A model generated the notes under the pieces. The model was not told where the DNA came from. It ran no database searches and saw nothing but the letters and a program-made list of their open reading frames with translations. Shown here one piece after another: positions 17,499 to 24,122 of a stretch of DNA of 32,525 nt; position 1 is the first letter of the stretch; each line of letters starts with the position of its first letter. Origin of the DNA: an uncultured Treponema sp. (GTDB lineage Bacteria > Spirochaetota > Spirochaetia > Treponematales > Treponemataceae); assembly GCA_937923945.1 (NCBI GenBank), contig CALDWC010000167.1, forward strand, positions 1 to 32,525, read 5' to 3'. The position numbers were made by a program, and so were the translations under genes.

Positions 17499-18776
17499 AT
17501 GATATCGTTGTTGTATATTGACCCGGGTACGGGAAGCATTTTATTTTCGATTGTGATCGGCTTAATCACCAGCTTATATTTTATTGCAAAGACCGCCTTT
17601 ATTAAATTGAAAGTACTGGTGTATAAAGATAAATCAAAAACAAGCGTCGCGCAAAACACCGGCGTTGTAATCTATTCGGAAGGCAAACGCTATTGGAATG
17701 TCTTCGCACCCGTTTGCGAACAGTTTGAACGGCATAAAACACCGCTCGTTTTTTATACTTCATCGGAAGACGATCCGGTGTTTGAACAAAATTATGAATA
17801 TGTAAAACCTGAATATATCGGAAGCGGTAACAAAGCCTTTGCCCGCCTCAATATGCTTGAAGCTGATATCTGCTTGATGACCACGCCGGGATTGGATGTG
17901 TATCAATTAAAGCGTTCAAAAGGCGTCAAGCATTATAGCCACATTTTGCATGCACTGGATGATGCAACGAGCTATCGATTGTTCGGTCTCGATTATTTTG
18001 ACTCGGTTCTTTTATCCGGCGAATATCAAAAAAACGGCATACGGGAACTTGAAGCCTTGCGTGGAATTGCACAAAAAGAATTGGTTGTAGTCGGCTGCCC
18101 CTACTTGGATGTGTTGCAGAAAAAAGTGCAATCATTGCCGCAGGGAGATGATAACTTTACGGTGTTGGTCGCTCCGTCATGGGGAGCGAGCGGCATTTTA
18201 TCCAAATATGGCGAAAAACTTTTAACGCCACTGGTACAAACCGGCTGGAATATTATTGTCCGTCCGCATCCGCAAAGCAAAACAAGCGAAGCGACTTTAT
18301 TGAAAAAACTGGAAGAAAAATACAAGCAATGCGAAAATATTTTTTGGGATTACGAAGCGGAAAATCTTTCCTCGCTTTTAAAAGCCGATATTATGATTTC
18401 CGATTTTTCAAGCGTTATCTTTGACTATTGCTTTTTATTTGATAAGCCCTTTTTATACTGCAATAATGAATTTGATCATCGCCCCTATGATTCCGGCGAT
18501 TTAAAAGAAACACCGTGGAAGTTTTCCGTTCTTCAAGACATCGGCGTTGAACTGAATCCAGATAGCTTTAACAGTATAGAAAATGTGATTATGTCAGCCT
18601 GTGAAAATAATATTCTAAAAATAAACAGAGCAAAGGCAAAAGATACGGCGTGGCAAAATCGCGGGGCTGCCGGAGAAGCGGTATATGAATTTTTAACAAA
18701 AAAATGTTCCGAAGTACGAATGCAGGAACAAGGCCGCAATACGCTTTGTAAGGATGTGCCGGTTTCTCAAAACTAA
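17499..18776 (+). CDS. CDP-glycerol glycerophosphotransferase (TagB/TagF)-like protein
   Basis: 425 residues, with AAGGAG 8 bases before the ATG. The N-terminus MISLLYIDPGTGS is followed by one hydrophobic helix (about 14-32) and basic residues, so it is anchored to the cytoplasmic face of the membrane. The rest resembles the GT-B-fold TagB/TagF family, which adds glycerol phosphate from CDP-glycerol: VRPHPQSK with H257, and ISDFSSVIFDY with S301-D302 and S304-S305, the nucleotide-binding region of this family. No second glycosyltransferase domain is present. The last 30 residues are polar and probably flexible. It is translationally close to the YidC-sulfatase gene and should work on the same envelope polymer. 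Activity with other CDP-alcohols is possible. Confidence 0.85.
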   Translation: MISLLYIDPGTGSILFSIVIGLITSLYFIAKTAFIKLKVLVYKDKSKTSVAQNTGVVIYSEGKRYWNVFAPVCEQFERHKTPLVFYTSSEDDPVFEQNYEYVKPEYIGSGNKAFARLNMLEADICLMTTPGLDVYQLKRSKGVKHYSHILHALDDATSYRLFGLDYFDSVLLSGEYQKNGIRELEALRGIAQKELVVVGCPYLDVLQKKVQSLPQGDDNFTVLVAPSWGASGILSKYGEKLLTPLVQTGWNIIVRPHPQSKTSEATLLKKLEEKYKQCENIFWDYEAENLSSLLKADIMISDFSSVIFDYCFLFDKPFLYCNNEFDHRPYDSGDLKETPWKFSVLQDIGVELNPDSFNSIENVIMSACENNILKINRAKAKDTAWQNRGAAGEAVYEFLTKKCSEVRMQEQGRNTLCKDVPVSQN

Positions 18777-18801
18777 AGTTTTATCATCGCGTTCCGTTTT
18801 G

Positions 18802-19677
18802 TTATAATCCGCGCTTTTTAGCTTCTTGCCACAAAGCTTCCATCGTGGATTCGTTTTCTTTGCACAATTCCAAGCCCGCTTTTTTCATTTCCGTTTCGAT
18901 ATACCGAAAGCGCCGTTCGAATTTCGAGTTTGCATGAAGCAGCGCAAGTTCGGGATCGCTTTTTACAAAGCGGGATGCGTTCATAATAATAAAGAGGAGA
19001 TCGCCCAATTCGTCTTCGATTTTTTTCGGATCACCCGTCGCAGCCGCCTCAAAAAACTCGCCCTTTTCTTCTTCGATTTTGCCGGCAACGCCCTCAAAAG
19101 AGTCCCAATCAAAACCGCACTTGCTCACTTTTTTCAAAAGTTTTAACGCACGGAGCATCGGCGGAAAATTTTTCGGAATGGAATCGAAAATCGAATCCGC
19201 TTCTTCATGTTCAACGGTTTCTTTAATGTTTTCCCATTGTTTCAAAACAGCTTCGGGCGTTGCGGTTTTATCGGCACTTTCAGGACCGGCGTAGCCTTCG
19301 GTTTTACCGAAGACATGCGGGTGCCGCCGAATGAGTTTTTCGGTAACATCGGAAAAAACCTCGGCAACGGAAAACGCTCCCGCTTGCTCATACATATATG
19401 AAATCATCACGGCATTTAAAAGCACGTCCCCCAGTTCTTCCCGCACATGAGCGAACATATCGGCATGTTGCGTATCGGATACAACGGGGTTATTTTCGTG
19501 TTCTTCAATGGCATCAACCGCCTCGTACGCTTCTTCCAAAAGCGGGCGACGCATTGTCATCGGTGTTTGCGCAATATCCCAAGGACAACCGCCTTCCCCA
19601 CGGAGCCGTTGTATTACTTTAAAAAATGCTTCAAAGCGTTTTACCAATTCATCAATGTCAGTATCGTTTATTTTCAT
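18802..19677 (-). CDS. mazG: MazG nucleoside triphosphate pyrophosphohydrolase
   Basis: 291 residues, slightly longer than the 263 of E. coli. MazG hydrolyses (d)NTPs to monophosphates and pyrophosphate, cleaning the nucleotide pool and affecting ppGpp-related stress. Two all-alpha MazG domains are visible. The N-terminal one has GGCPWD (29-34) and the EExxE...ExxD magnesium site (E48, E49, E52, E81, D84). The C-terminal one has IEEEKGEFFEA and DELGDLLF. A short acidic linker with EHEEADSIFDSIP lies between. It is the last gene of the ydjI-ydjG-ydjH-mazG series, 27 bases after the TPM gene. The Shine-Dalgarno is weak (GGAGTGGAAT). It converges on the glycerophosphotransferase gene with only 25 bases between. 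Confidence 0.93.
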   Translation of the reverse strand: MKINDTDIDELVKRFEAFFKVIQRLRGEGGCPWDIAQTPMTMRRPLLEEAYEAVDAIEEHENNPVVSDTQHADMFAHVREELGDVLLNAVMISYMYEQAGAFSVAEVFSDVTEKLIRRHPHVFGKTEGYAGPESADKTATPEAVLKQWENIKETVEHEEADSIFDSIPKNFPPMLRALKLLKKVSKCGFDWDSFEGVAGKIEEEKGEFFEAAATGDPKKIEDELGDLLFIIMNASRFVKSDPELALLHANSKFERRFRYIETEMKKAGLELCKENESTMEALWQEAKKRGL

Positions 19678-19704
19678 ATCGGTTTTATTCCACTCCGCCG
19701 AAAG

Positions 19705-20469
19705 TTAAAAACTGCGTCCGCCACCGCCGTGTGTTTCACCGCTCGATGAAGTATGTGTGCTACTTTCGTCGTCGCTGCTCGATTCGGAGCGGACAATTTT
19801 TTGCGTAAAAACATTCGAGGAAATAAGTTTGTCATTCGTCGCGGCAAAGCTGACCGCAGCATTTTTTCCGGCATTGAAAGCGGGTTCCATTTCTTTTACT
19901 TTATTTCGCCGTTTGATGCCGAAAAAACTCAGGAGAAATGTTAAAAGTCCGCCTCCGACACCGACAGCCGCATCGCGTGTGCTAATAGTATTAAAAAAAC
20001 AAAATGATAAATCGTCAATATACGAATCAATCGCAGACGCATAATTCCGATCTTTTAAGCCGTCGTCGTATAGTGTGTCCAACAAGCGCTCTATTTTACG
20101 GTCGCTCAATTTCCCAATTGTTTTGCTGCCGTGCGTACTGATCTGCATGTCGCCGCTTCCCGGTGTACCGTCTCCCGTTGCAATTAAAAGCAAAACACCT
20201 TCTTTTTCTTCGCCGTAGCCGTAGCCGTTATAGTCAAAATAATCGTCGGCAAATGCTTCCCGCGATTTTCCGTTAAGCGACGGCACAATCACGACAACGG
20301 CTTGACTTTTTGTTTTTTGTTCAAATCGTGCAAGTTTTGCTTCAAATGCGGCAATCTCATCCGCAGATAAAACGCCCGCTTCATCAACGACGATTGCTTG
20401 AGCATAAAGACTTATGCTTGCAAGTATCGCGATACACAAGAGCAGAAACTTCTTTGTCAATTTTACCAT
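19705..20469 (-). CDS. ydjH: TPM-domain membrane protein (YdjH-like)
   Basis: 254 residues from the ATG at 20469. Its start overlaps the stop of the upstream gene as ATGGTAA, with GGAGGG just upstream, so translation is coupled. A cleavable signal peptide ends about LYAQA. Then comes a TPM (YgcG-type) domain: VVDEAGVLSADEIAAFEAKL, AVVVIVPSLNG, GEEKEGVLLLIATGD, and a DGLKDRNYASAI segment. A C-terminal membrane helix (VGVGGGLLTFLLSFFG) is followed by a basic patch and a Ser/Gly-rich tail ending GGGGRSF. The domain faces the periplasm. In Bacillus the relative YdjH acts with YdjG, YdjI and PspA at the membrane. The assignment rests on domain type and neighbours. Confidence 0.8.
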   Translation of the reverse strand: MVKLTKKFLLLCIAILASISLYAQAIVVDEAGVLSADEIAAFEAKLARFEQKTKSQAVVVIVPSLNGKSREAFADDYFDYNGYGYGEEKEGVLLLIATGDGTPGSGDMQISTHGSKTIGKLSDRKIERLLDTLYDDGLKDRNYASAIDSYIDDLSFCFFNTISTRDAAVGVGGGLLTFLLSFFGIKRRNKVKEMEPAFNAGKNAAVSFAATNDKLISSNVFTQKIVRSESSSDDESSTHTSSSGETHGGGGRSF

Positions 20470-21503
20470 ATCAAAAGCCCTCCTAAAATAAGTAAGCCGG
20501 CGACAATTGCCGCTTTGATCACACTGCCGAGTATCACTTTTCCCGTACTGAGCGGTGCTTCGCCTGCAATTGCTCCGGTTTGACCGTTTACCGAAAAGAT
20601 ATATGATTTTCCTTTGTACACATAACTCAAAATCCAACTGGGGAAAAGCGTATAGGAAAGCCGATCGGTTTTGAGCGTTGTGTTATCCTGTTCATCTTCA
20701 ACACGCGAAACATCATACGACGAAGCGATTTGGTCCTGTACCGTCTCCTTTGCCCGTGCCGTTAAATTCTTTTCGCATGCTTCTTTCGGGCGATCGTACT
20801 GCTCGGAAAAAAAACCTGCGAGGTAACCGGGAGAAAACGGAAGCTGCTCTTCTTCGTCAAAATTACTAATCGCATTGATAAGATTGGTATTGATCTTTGA
20901 AAATGCAAGTTCGTTGATATTTTTAATCGTACTTTTACCGCTTCGTTTTATATCGTACTTTTTTGTTTCGGTGTATTCGGTGTCGCCCGATTGCCAGACT
21001 CTCGTTTCAACGCCGACTGCCGAGTAGTCGATGTGCGCCGTAAAATCAGCCTGCCAGTAGGGCAAATAAATACCGGTCATTTTTTTCTGCTGCATTGTTC
21101 CCGTAAAATCGTGCGGTACATATTTTTTCTTTTTTGCCCACGCCAAAAATTTTGCAAGCGCTTGCTTTTTGTCAATTTTAAACGGGATAATAAAATCGGG
21201 TTTAAACTCATTTTCCAAGCGGGATGCAATGACAATCGGACTGTGGCAGTAATAGCAGTACGCCGTATTTGCCGTATCGCCGACAACTACTTCCGCCCCG
21301 CAGTTTTTACACGTATAGCCTAAAACGCCGTCGCTGTTTGTATCTTTGCGCGTTTCGGGCTGTGCGGTACTTTTTGTTTTTTCCATCGCCGCCGTTAATT
21401 CAGCTTCGGTAAAAGTGCTGAAGCAGTAATCGCATTTAAAGCCCCCGACTTCCGGCTTAAAAACAATCGGGGCGCCGCATTTCGGACATTTATAATTTGC
21501 CAT
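20463..21503 (-). CDS. ydjG: Zinc-ribbon membrane protein (YdjG-like)
   Basis: 346 residues. The N-terminus holds two zinc ribbons: C6, C9, C24, C27 and, after a charged linker, C65, C68, C83, C86. The middle (about 95-310) is a soluble domain with conserved aromatic motifs such as TGIYLPYWQADF and LFPSWILSY. A hydrophobic segment close to the C-terminus (about 322-345, ending GLLILGGLLIW) anchors it in the membrane. It sits between the SPFH protein gene (30 bases upstream) and the TPM gene, which it overlaps. This matches the ydjG position in the Bacillus pspA-ydjGHI operon, where YdjG and YdjH recruit YdjI to the membrane. The biochemical role of the ribbons is unknown. Confidence 0.8.
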   Translation of the reverse strand: MANYKCPKCGAPIVFKPEVGGFKCDYCFSTFTEAELTAAMEKTKSTAQPETRKDTNSDGVLGYTCKNCGAEVVVGDTANTAYCYYCHSPIVIASRLENEFKPDFIIPFKIDKKQALAKFLAWAKKKKYVPHDFTGTMQQKKMTGIYLPYWQADFTAHIDYSAVGVETRVWQSGDTEYTETKKYDIKRSGKSTIKNINELAFSKINTNLINAISNFDEEEQLPFSPGYLAGFFSEQYDRPKEACEKNLTARAKETVQDQIASSYDVSRVEDEQDNTTLKTDRLSYTLFPSWILSYVYKGKSYIFSVNGQTGAIAGEAPLSTGKVILGSVIKAAIVAGLLILGGLLIW

Positions 21504-21533
21504 ATCAGTATTCCTTATGAGCGGTATCCGCTT

Positions 21534-22742
21534 CTACTGCAATTTGTTTCCGCAGTTCGGGCAAAACTTCGGCGAGCCTTCAAGCGCGGTGCCGCAATTC
21601 GGACAAGCGTTTCCCTGTGCAGCCGGTTTTTGCGTACCGCAGTTTGCACAGAATTTGCCGCTGTTTTTCGTACCGCACTCAGGACAGAACCATGCACCCG
21701 CTTGCGCCGGTGCTTGTGCCTGCTGTGCCTGTTGGCCTTGCTGCTGCATTTGCTGTGCATTCGTTTGGCTCGCCTGTCCCATAAAGCCGCCTGCCGCATT
21801 CATGCCCATACCCATGCCCATAAACGCCATACCGGCACCTGCGGGATTTGAACCCGCCGCTTCCATACCGCGCGCGATTGAACCTTGCACAAAGCCCTCG
21901 CGAATAGTCGGATCGGAAAGCATCGCACCTTTGTTGCGCATATTGATAAGCTCTTTCGACTCATCATCGTAAGAAATATTAGCAACACCGACCGACAACA
22001 CTTCCATACCGCGAAGCTCTTTCCACTTTTCGTCGAGAACTTCCGACATGTACTTGCTGACTTCCGGTCCCTTTGACGGCATGTAGGAAATGCGCGTACC
22101 GTCGGCGGACATTTTGTTAATCGTTGCTTGGAAAGCTTCCAAAAATTCCGACAAATACTGTTCGTTTATTTCATCGATGTGAACCCGCTTTGCACTGCGC
22201 GGACAGGCTTCTTTGAAAAACTTAATCGGGTCGGTAATTTTAATGGAATAATTTCCGAATGCCCGTAAAAAAAGTTCTGCGTTATAAAAGTTATCAAAAT
22301 AGTTAACCGGACTTGGCGTACCGAATTTTATTCCTTTGATTTCCTGCAAGTTGACAAAAAATACTTCCTGCTTTTGACTTGGAACGCCGCCGTACTTAAA
22401 ACGAGAAAAAGTTTCTTTTATCGATGCACCGAACTGTCCACTGAAAAGCGACGGTGTCGAAGCGTTATCAACTTTAAAGTATCCGGGCTCTGCAGTGTAA
22501 TCGACAATTGCACCACCGTCGACCAGCATCATAAATTGGTTTTGATTTACATGGATAATAGAACCGTTCGTAATGTAATCTTCCGTTCCCTTTTTGTTGC
22601 TGTTCCGTCTGTCATTCGGACGCACTTTCACGCCCTTCGTCAAAACGATACCTTCTGCCATATCGTCCGCTTCAATTACTTCTTGCCACTGATCGGCAAG
22701 ACCGCCGCCCACTGAACCGGCTAATGCTGCAATTAAACCCAT
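21534..22742 (-). CDS. ydjI: SPFH-type protein with C-terminal double zinc ribbon (YdjI-like, 'virion core' family)
   Basis: 402 residues, with AAGGAGAG directly upstream of the ATG. The N-terminus MGLIAALAGSVGGGLADQW and the following SPFH-like region (about 20-290) are typical of the YdjI/virion-core branch of flotillin-related proteins. A Met/Gly-rich stretch (about 300-325) and a Gln/Ala-rich linker lead to two zinc ribbons with C353/C356/C365/C368 and C380/C383/C394/C397. No membrane helix is evident, so it is probably a cytoplasmic oligomer attached through the YdjG/YdjH partners encoded next. It is first in the operon, with a promoter about 65-95 bases upstream. No pspA lies beside it, unlike in Bacillus. 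Confidence 0.85.
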   Translation of the reverse strand: MGLIAALAGSVGGGLADQWQEVIEADDMAEGIVLTKGVKVRPNDRRNSNKKGTEDYITNGSIIHVNQNQFMMLVDGGAIVDYTAEPGYFKVDNASTPSLFSGQFGASIKETFSRFKYGGVPSQKQEVFFVNLQEIKGIKFGTPSPVNYFDNFYNAELFLRAFGNYSIKITDPIKFFKEACPRSAKRVHIDEINEQYLSEFLEAFQATINKMSADGTRISYMPSKGPEVSKYMSEVLDEKWKELRGMEVLSVGVANISYDDESKELINMRNKGAMLSDPTIREGFVQGSIARGMEAAGSNPAGAGMAFMGMGMGMNAAGGFMGQASQTNAQQMQQQGQQAQQAQAPAQAGAWFCPECGTKNSGKFCANCGTQKPAAQGNACPNCGTALEGSPKFCPNCGNKLQ

Positions 22743-22811
22743 AATTCTCTCCTTGAAAAAAATCTATTCGATTAAAGCACGCAGATTACGCTGTCGCTTT
22801 AAAAACCGTCT

Positions 22812-22840
22812 ATTATAACAAAAAATAAATTTTATCGCAA
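22812..22840 (-). promoter_or_regulatory. Promoter for the ydjI-ydjG-ydjH-mazG operon
   Basis: Read on the - strand: TTGCGA (22840-22835), 17 bases, then a perfect TATAAT (22817-22812). The leader would be about 62 bases. Confidence 0.6.
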
Positions 22841-22866
22841 GGCATACGGTAAATTTTTCTGCCGCG

Positions 22867-22910
22867 TTAAGGAGGCATTGATTAATTCAATCGAGAATTA
22901 AGGTCGCCTT
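22867..22910. repeat. Dispersed palindrome, copy B (imperfect)
   Basis: 22867-22901 is 34/35 identical to the reverse complement of 20-54. The right arm then diverges (AGGTCGCC where copy A has TCAGTGCC), so the hairpin is reduced to TTAATTC/GAATTAA plus a GGC/GCC closure. Confidence 0.75.
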
Positions 22911-23118
22911 TCAAAAACACGGGTTATATTTTTAAAAGGCTACCTCTCATTGTCTCAATATGACAGCCAATACCCTGTGTTAAGTGCAAGCGAAGAAACC
23001 CCGTGTGTCAACATCAAAAAATACAGAGTCTGTACATAAAAATGGAGACTATGTATCTAAAAATACAAAGCCTGTAAATAAAAATAGAGACTGTGTATCT
23101 AAAAATACAGAGTGCTAA
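22902..23118 (+). pseudogene. Frameshifted small reading frame leading into the 21-bp repeats
   Basis: One frame is open from 22902 to a stop at 23037-23039 and encodes a segment containing GYLSLSQYDSQYPVLSASEE. A second frame is open through all five tandem repeats to a stop at 23116-23118. Removing one A from the A6 run at 23016-23021 joins them into one uninterrupted frame of about 71 codons. No ATG or ribosome binding site is seen. It may therefore be a decayed or length-variable fragment of a repeat-family peptide, or a coincidence of repeat composition. Confidence 0.35.
23017..23116. repeat. Five tandem 21-bp repeats (42-bp higher-order pattern)
   Basis: Units begin at 23017, 23038, 23059, 23080 and 23101 (the last only 16 bases). 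Each opens with AAAAAT. Units 1, 3 and 5 share a TACAGAG-like second part, while units 2 and 4 share GGAGACT/AGAGACT followed by GTATCT, so the array evolved as 42-bp doublets. In one + frame the units encode alternating heptads, KNTxxVx and KNxDxVS. Confidence 0.85.
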
Positions 23119-23124
23119 AAAAGG

Positions 23125-23158
23125 CACTGATTAAACGGAATCAAGCCTTTAATCAGTG
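23125..23158. repeat. Perfect 11-bp palindrome of the CACTGATTAA family
   Basis: CACTGATTAAA (23125-23135) pairs exactly with TTTAATCAGTG (23148-23158) around a 12-base loop. The outer arm CACTGATTAA is shared with the palindrome at 12-47. Confidence 0.75.
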
Positions 23159-23170
23159 TTTCCGAAAGGA

Positions 23171-23221
23171 CGCCCGCCGCTTCCTCAGAAAAAACGGTAA
23201 CCGAAACATGAGCGGCGGGCG
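23171..23221. repeat. GC-rich hairpin repeat, copy B
   Basis: CGCCCGCCGCT (23171-23181) pairs perfectly with AGCGGCGGGCG (23211-23221). The left arm with its flank (23165-23180) is the 16-base block shared in reverse complement with 225-240. Confidence 0.7.
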
Positions 23222-23294
23222 AAGCAAATGACCTTTTCCGGCTTTTTCTCCGCACCGCGAAGCCGATATCGAATCAGCTGATTGAGCAAACGTT

Positions 23295-23302
23295 CCCCCC
23301 CC
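23295..23302. other. C8 homopolymer abutting the hydrolase promoter
   Basis: Eight C end two bases before the -35 box at 23305. The length of such tracts can change by replication slippage, and this position could alter promoter strength. No variation can be seen in a single sequence. Confidence 0.5.
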
Positions 23303-23304
23303 TC

Positions 23305-23333
23305 TTGCACAGAAAAACAAAACGTGATATAAG
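23305..23333 (+). promoter_or_regulatory. Extended -10 promoter, near-leaderless, for the metallo-hydrolase
   Basis: TTGCAC (23305-23310), 17 bases, then TATAAG (23328-23333) preceded by TGA. The start site would be about 23340, two bases before ATG 23342. No Shine-Dalgarno is present. Confidence 0.6.
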
Positions 23334-23341
23334 TACCCGCT

Positions 23342-23998
23342 ATGAAAATTACATTGATTTATACGGGCGTTCTTTTTGTACGTACTTATTGCTTTAAAGT
23401 TGATGACGCAACAATGGCGGTTGTCGATCCGGGCGGAGCGGACGAAGAATTGGTAGACTTCCTAAAGGAAAGCGGTGCAAAAACGCTTTCGATTATGCTC
23501 ACCCATGGACACTTTGACCATGTCGGCGGCGTTGCGGATTTATTGCACCTTTACCCCGATTCGAAAATCTATATTCACCGCGATGACCGCGTTTATTTAG
23601 GGGACACGGGAGTTGCCGAACACCTCAAATGCTTTGCTCCGATTCGTGCCGATCGGTATATTAAACAGTATGAAGCGGTTCATAAAACTTTCCCGCAGCC
23701 GACCGATCTTTTGCAGGACGGCGATACGGTAAACGGTTTTACGGTTATCCATACGCCGGGACATACACCCGGTTCCGTTTGTTTTTATTCCGCAGCGGAA
23801 AAAGTTTTGTTTTCAGGCGATACGCTTTTACGGCATGCTCGTGGACGCACCGACTTGTACGGCTGCAGCGAAACGGCAATTGCCGCGTCTTTAAAAAAGC
23901 TTTTGCACTTACCGGGTGAAACCGTCGTGTATCCGGGACACGGAGCGGAAACTACAATTGCCGAAGAACGGAGGGTTCAAATCGAATATCTCGCCTGA
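23342..23998 (+). CDS. Metallo-beta-lactamase-fold hydrolase (glyoxalase II-like)
   Basis: 218 residues. The di-metal site is complete: THGHFDH at 54-60, HTPGHTPGS, SGDTLL and PGHG near the C-terminus. The size and motif order match the small hydroxyacylglutathione-hydrolase-like (YcbL-type) branch of the MBL superfamily, cytoplasmic enzymes that hydrolyse thioesters such as S-lactoylglutathione. Spirochaetes generally make little or no glutathione, so the real substrate is open. The ATG has no ribosome binding site and coincides with the predicted transcription start. The gene is monocistronic, ending in a weak hairpin-T-run terminator before ftsH. Confidence 0.9.
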   Translation: MKITLIYTGVLFVRTYCFKVDDATMAVVDPGGADEELVDFLKESGAKTLSIMLTHGHFDHVGGVADLLHLYPDSKIYIHRDDRVYLGDTGVAEHLKCFAPIRADRYIKQYEAVHKTFPQPTDLLQDGDTVNGFTVIHTPGHTPGSVCFYSAAEKVLFSGDTLLRHARGRTDLYGCSETAIAASLKKLLHLPGETVVYPGHGAETTIAEERRVQIEYLA

Positions 23999-24036
23999 AT
24001 AACTCACGGAGAAAAATATGCAAAAGCTCGAAAAAT

Positions 24037-24068
24037 AAAATAGCCTCTTCACTATTTTTGTTTTTTTT
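24037..24068 (+). terminator. AT-stem intrinsic terminator after the hydrolase gene
   Basis: AAAATAG (24037-24043) pairs with CTATTTT (24052-24058) and is followed by TGTTTTTTTT. The stem is weak because it is mostly A-T. It overlaps the proposed ftsH -35 box. Confidence 0.45.
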
Positions 24069-24076
24069 AGTATACT
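24048..24076 (+). promoter_or_regulatory. Promoter for ftsH
   Basis: TTCACT (24048-24053), 17 bases, then TATACT (24071-24076). The -35 is only four of six matches. The leader would be about 40 bases. Confidence 0.5.
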
Positions 24077-24122
24077 GGAGCATATCATACCATGCAGTGA
24101 TTATTGCACAATAGAGGTAATT

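Larger units (their letters stand above)
22743..23341. other. Repeat-rich divergent intergenic region
   Basis: About 600 bases separate the divergent ydjI-like and metallo-hydrolase genes. In order they hold the ydjI promoter, an imperfect copy of the 35-base palindrome, a frameshifted small reading frame, five 21-bp tandem repeats, an 11-bp perfect palindrome, a GC-rich 11-bp hairpin, a C8 tract and the promoter of the hydrolase gene. The arrangement resembles a composite intergenic element. I see no transposase gene and no clear target-site duplication. Confidence 0.6.

Noticed and set aside
18769..18782. AAAAC-TAAA-GTTTT as a terminator between the glycerophosphotransferase and mazG genes
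   Set aside because: The stem is only five mostly A-T pairs, includes the stop codon and lacks a following T run.
21517..21972. + strand frame of 151 codons rich in Cys, Pro and Ala
   Set aside because: Antisense to the Gln/Ala linker and zinc ribbons of the ydjI-like gene; no start signals.
23017..23116. Possible CRISPR array
   Set aside because: The units are contiguous 21-bp tandem repeats without unique spacers, and no cas genes are nearby.
22743..23341. Complete insertion sequence or transposon
   Set aside because: Palindromes and tandem repeats are present, but there is no transposase frame and no clear target-site duplication.
24018..24038. Six-codon frame (MQKLEK) after the hydrolase gene with a GGAG upstream
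   Set aside because: Too short to support; it runs into a terminator-like hairpin and probably arose by chance.
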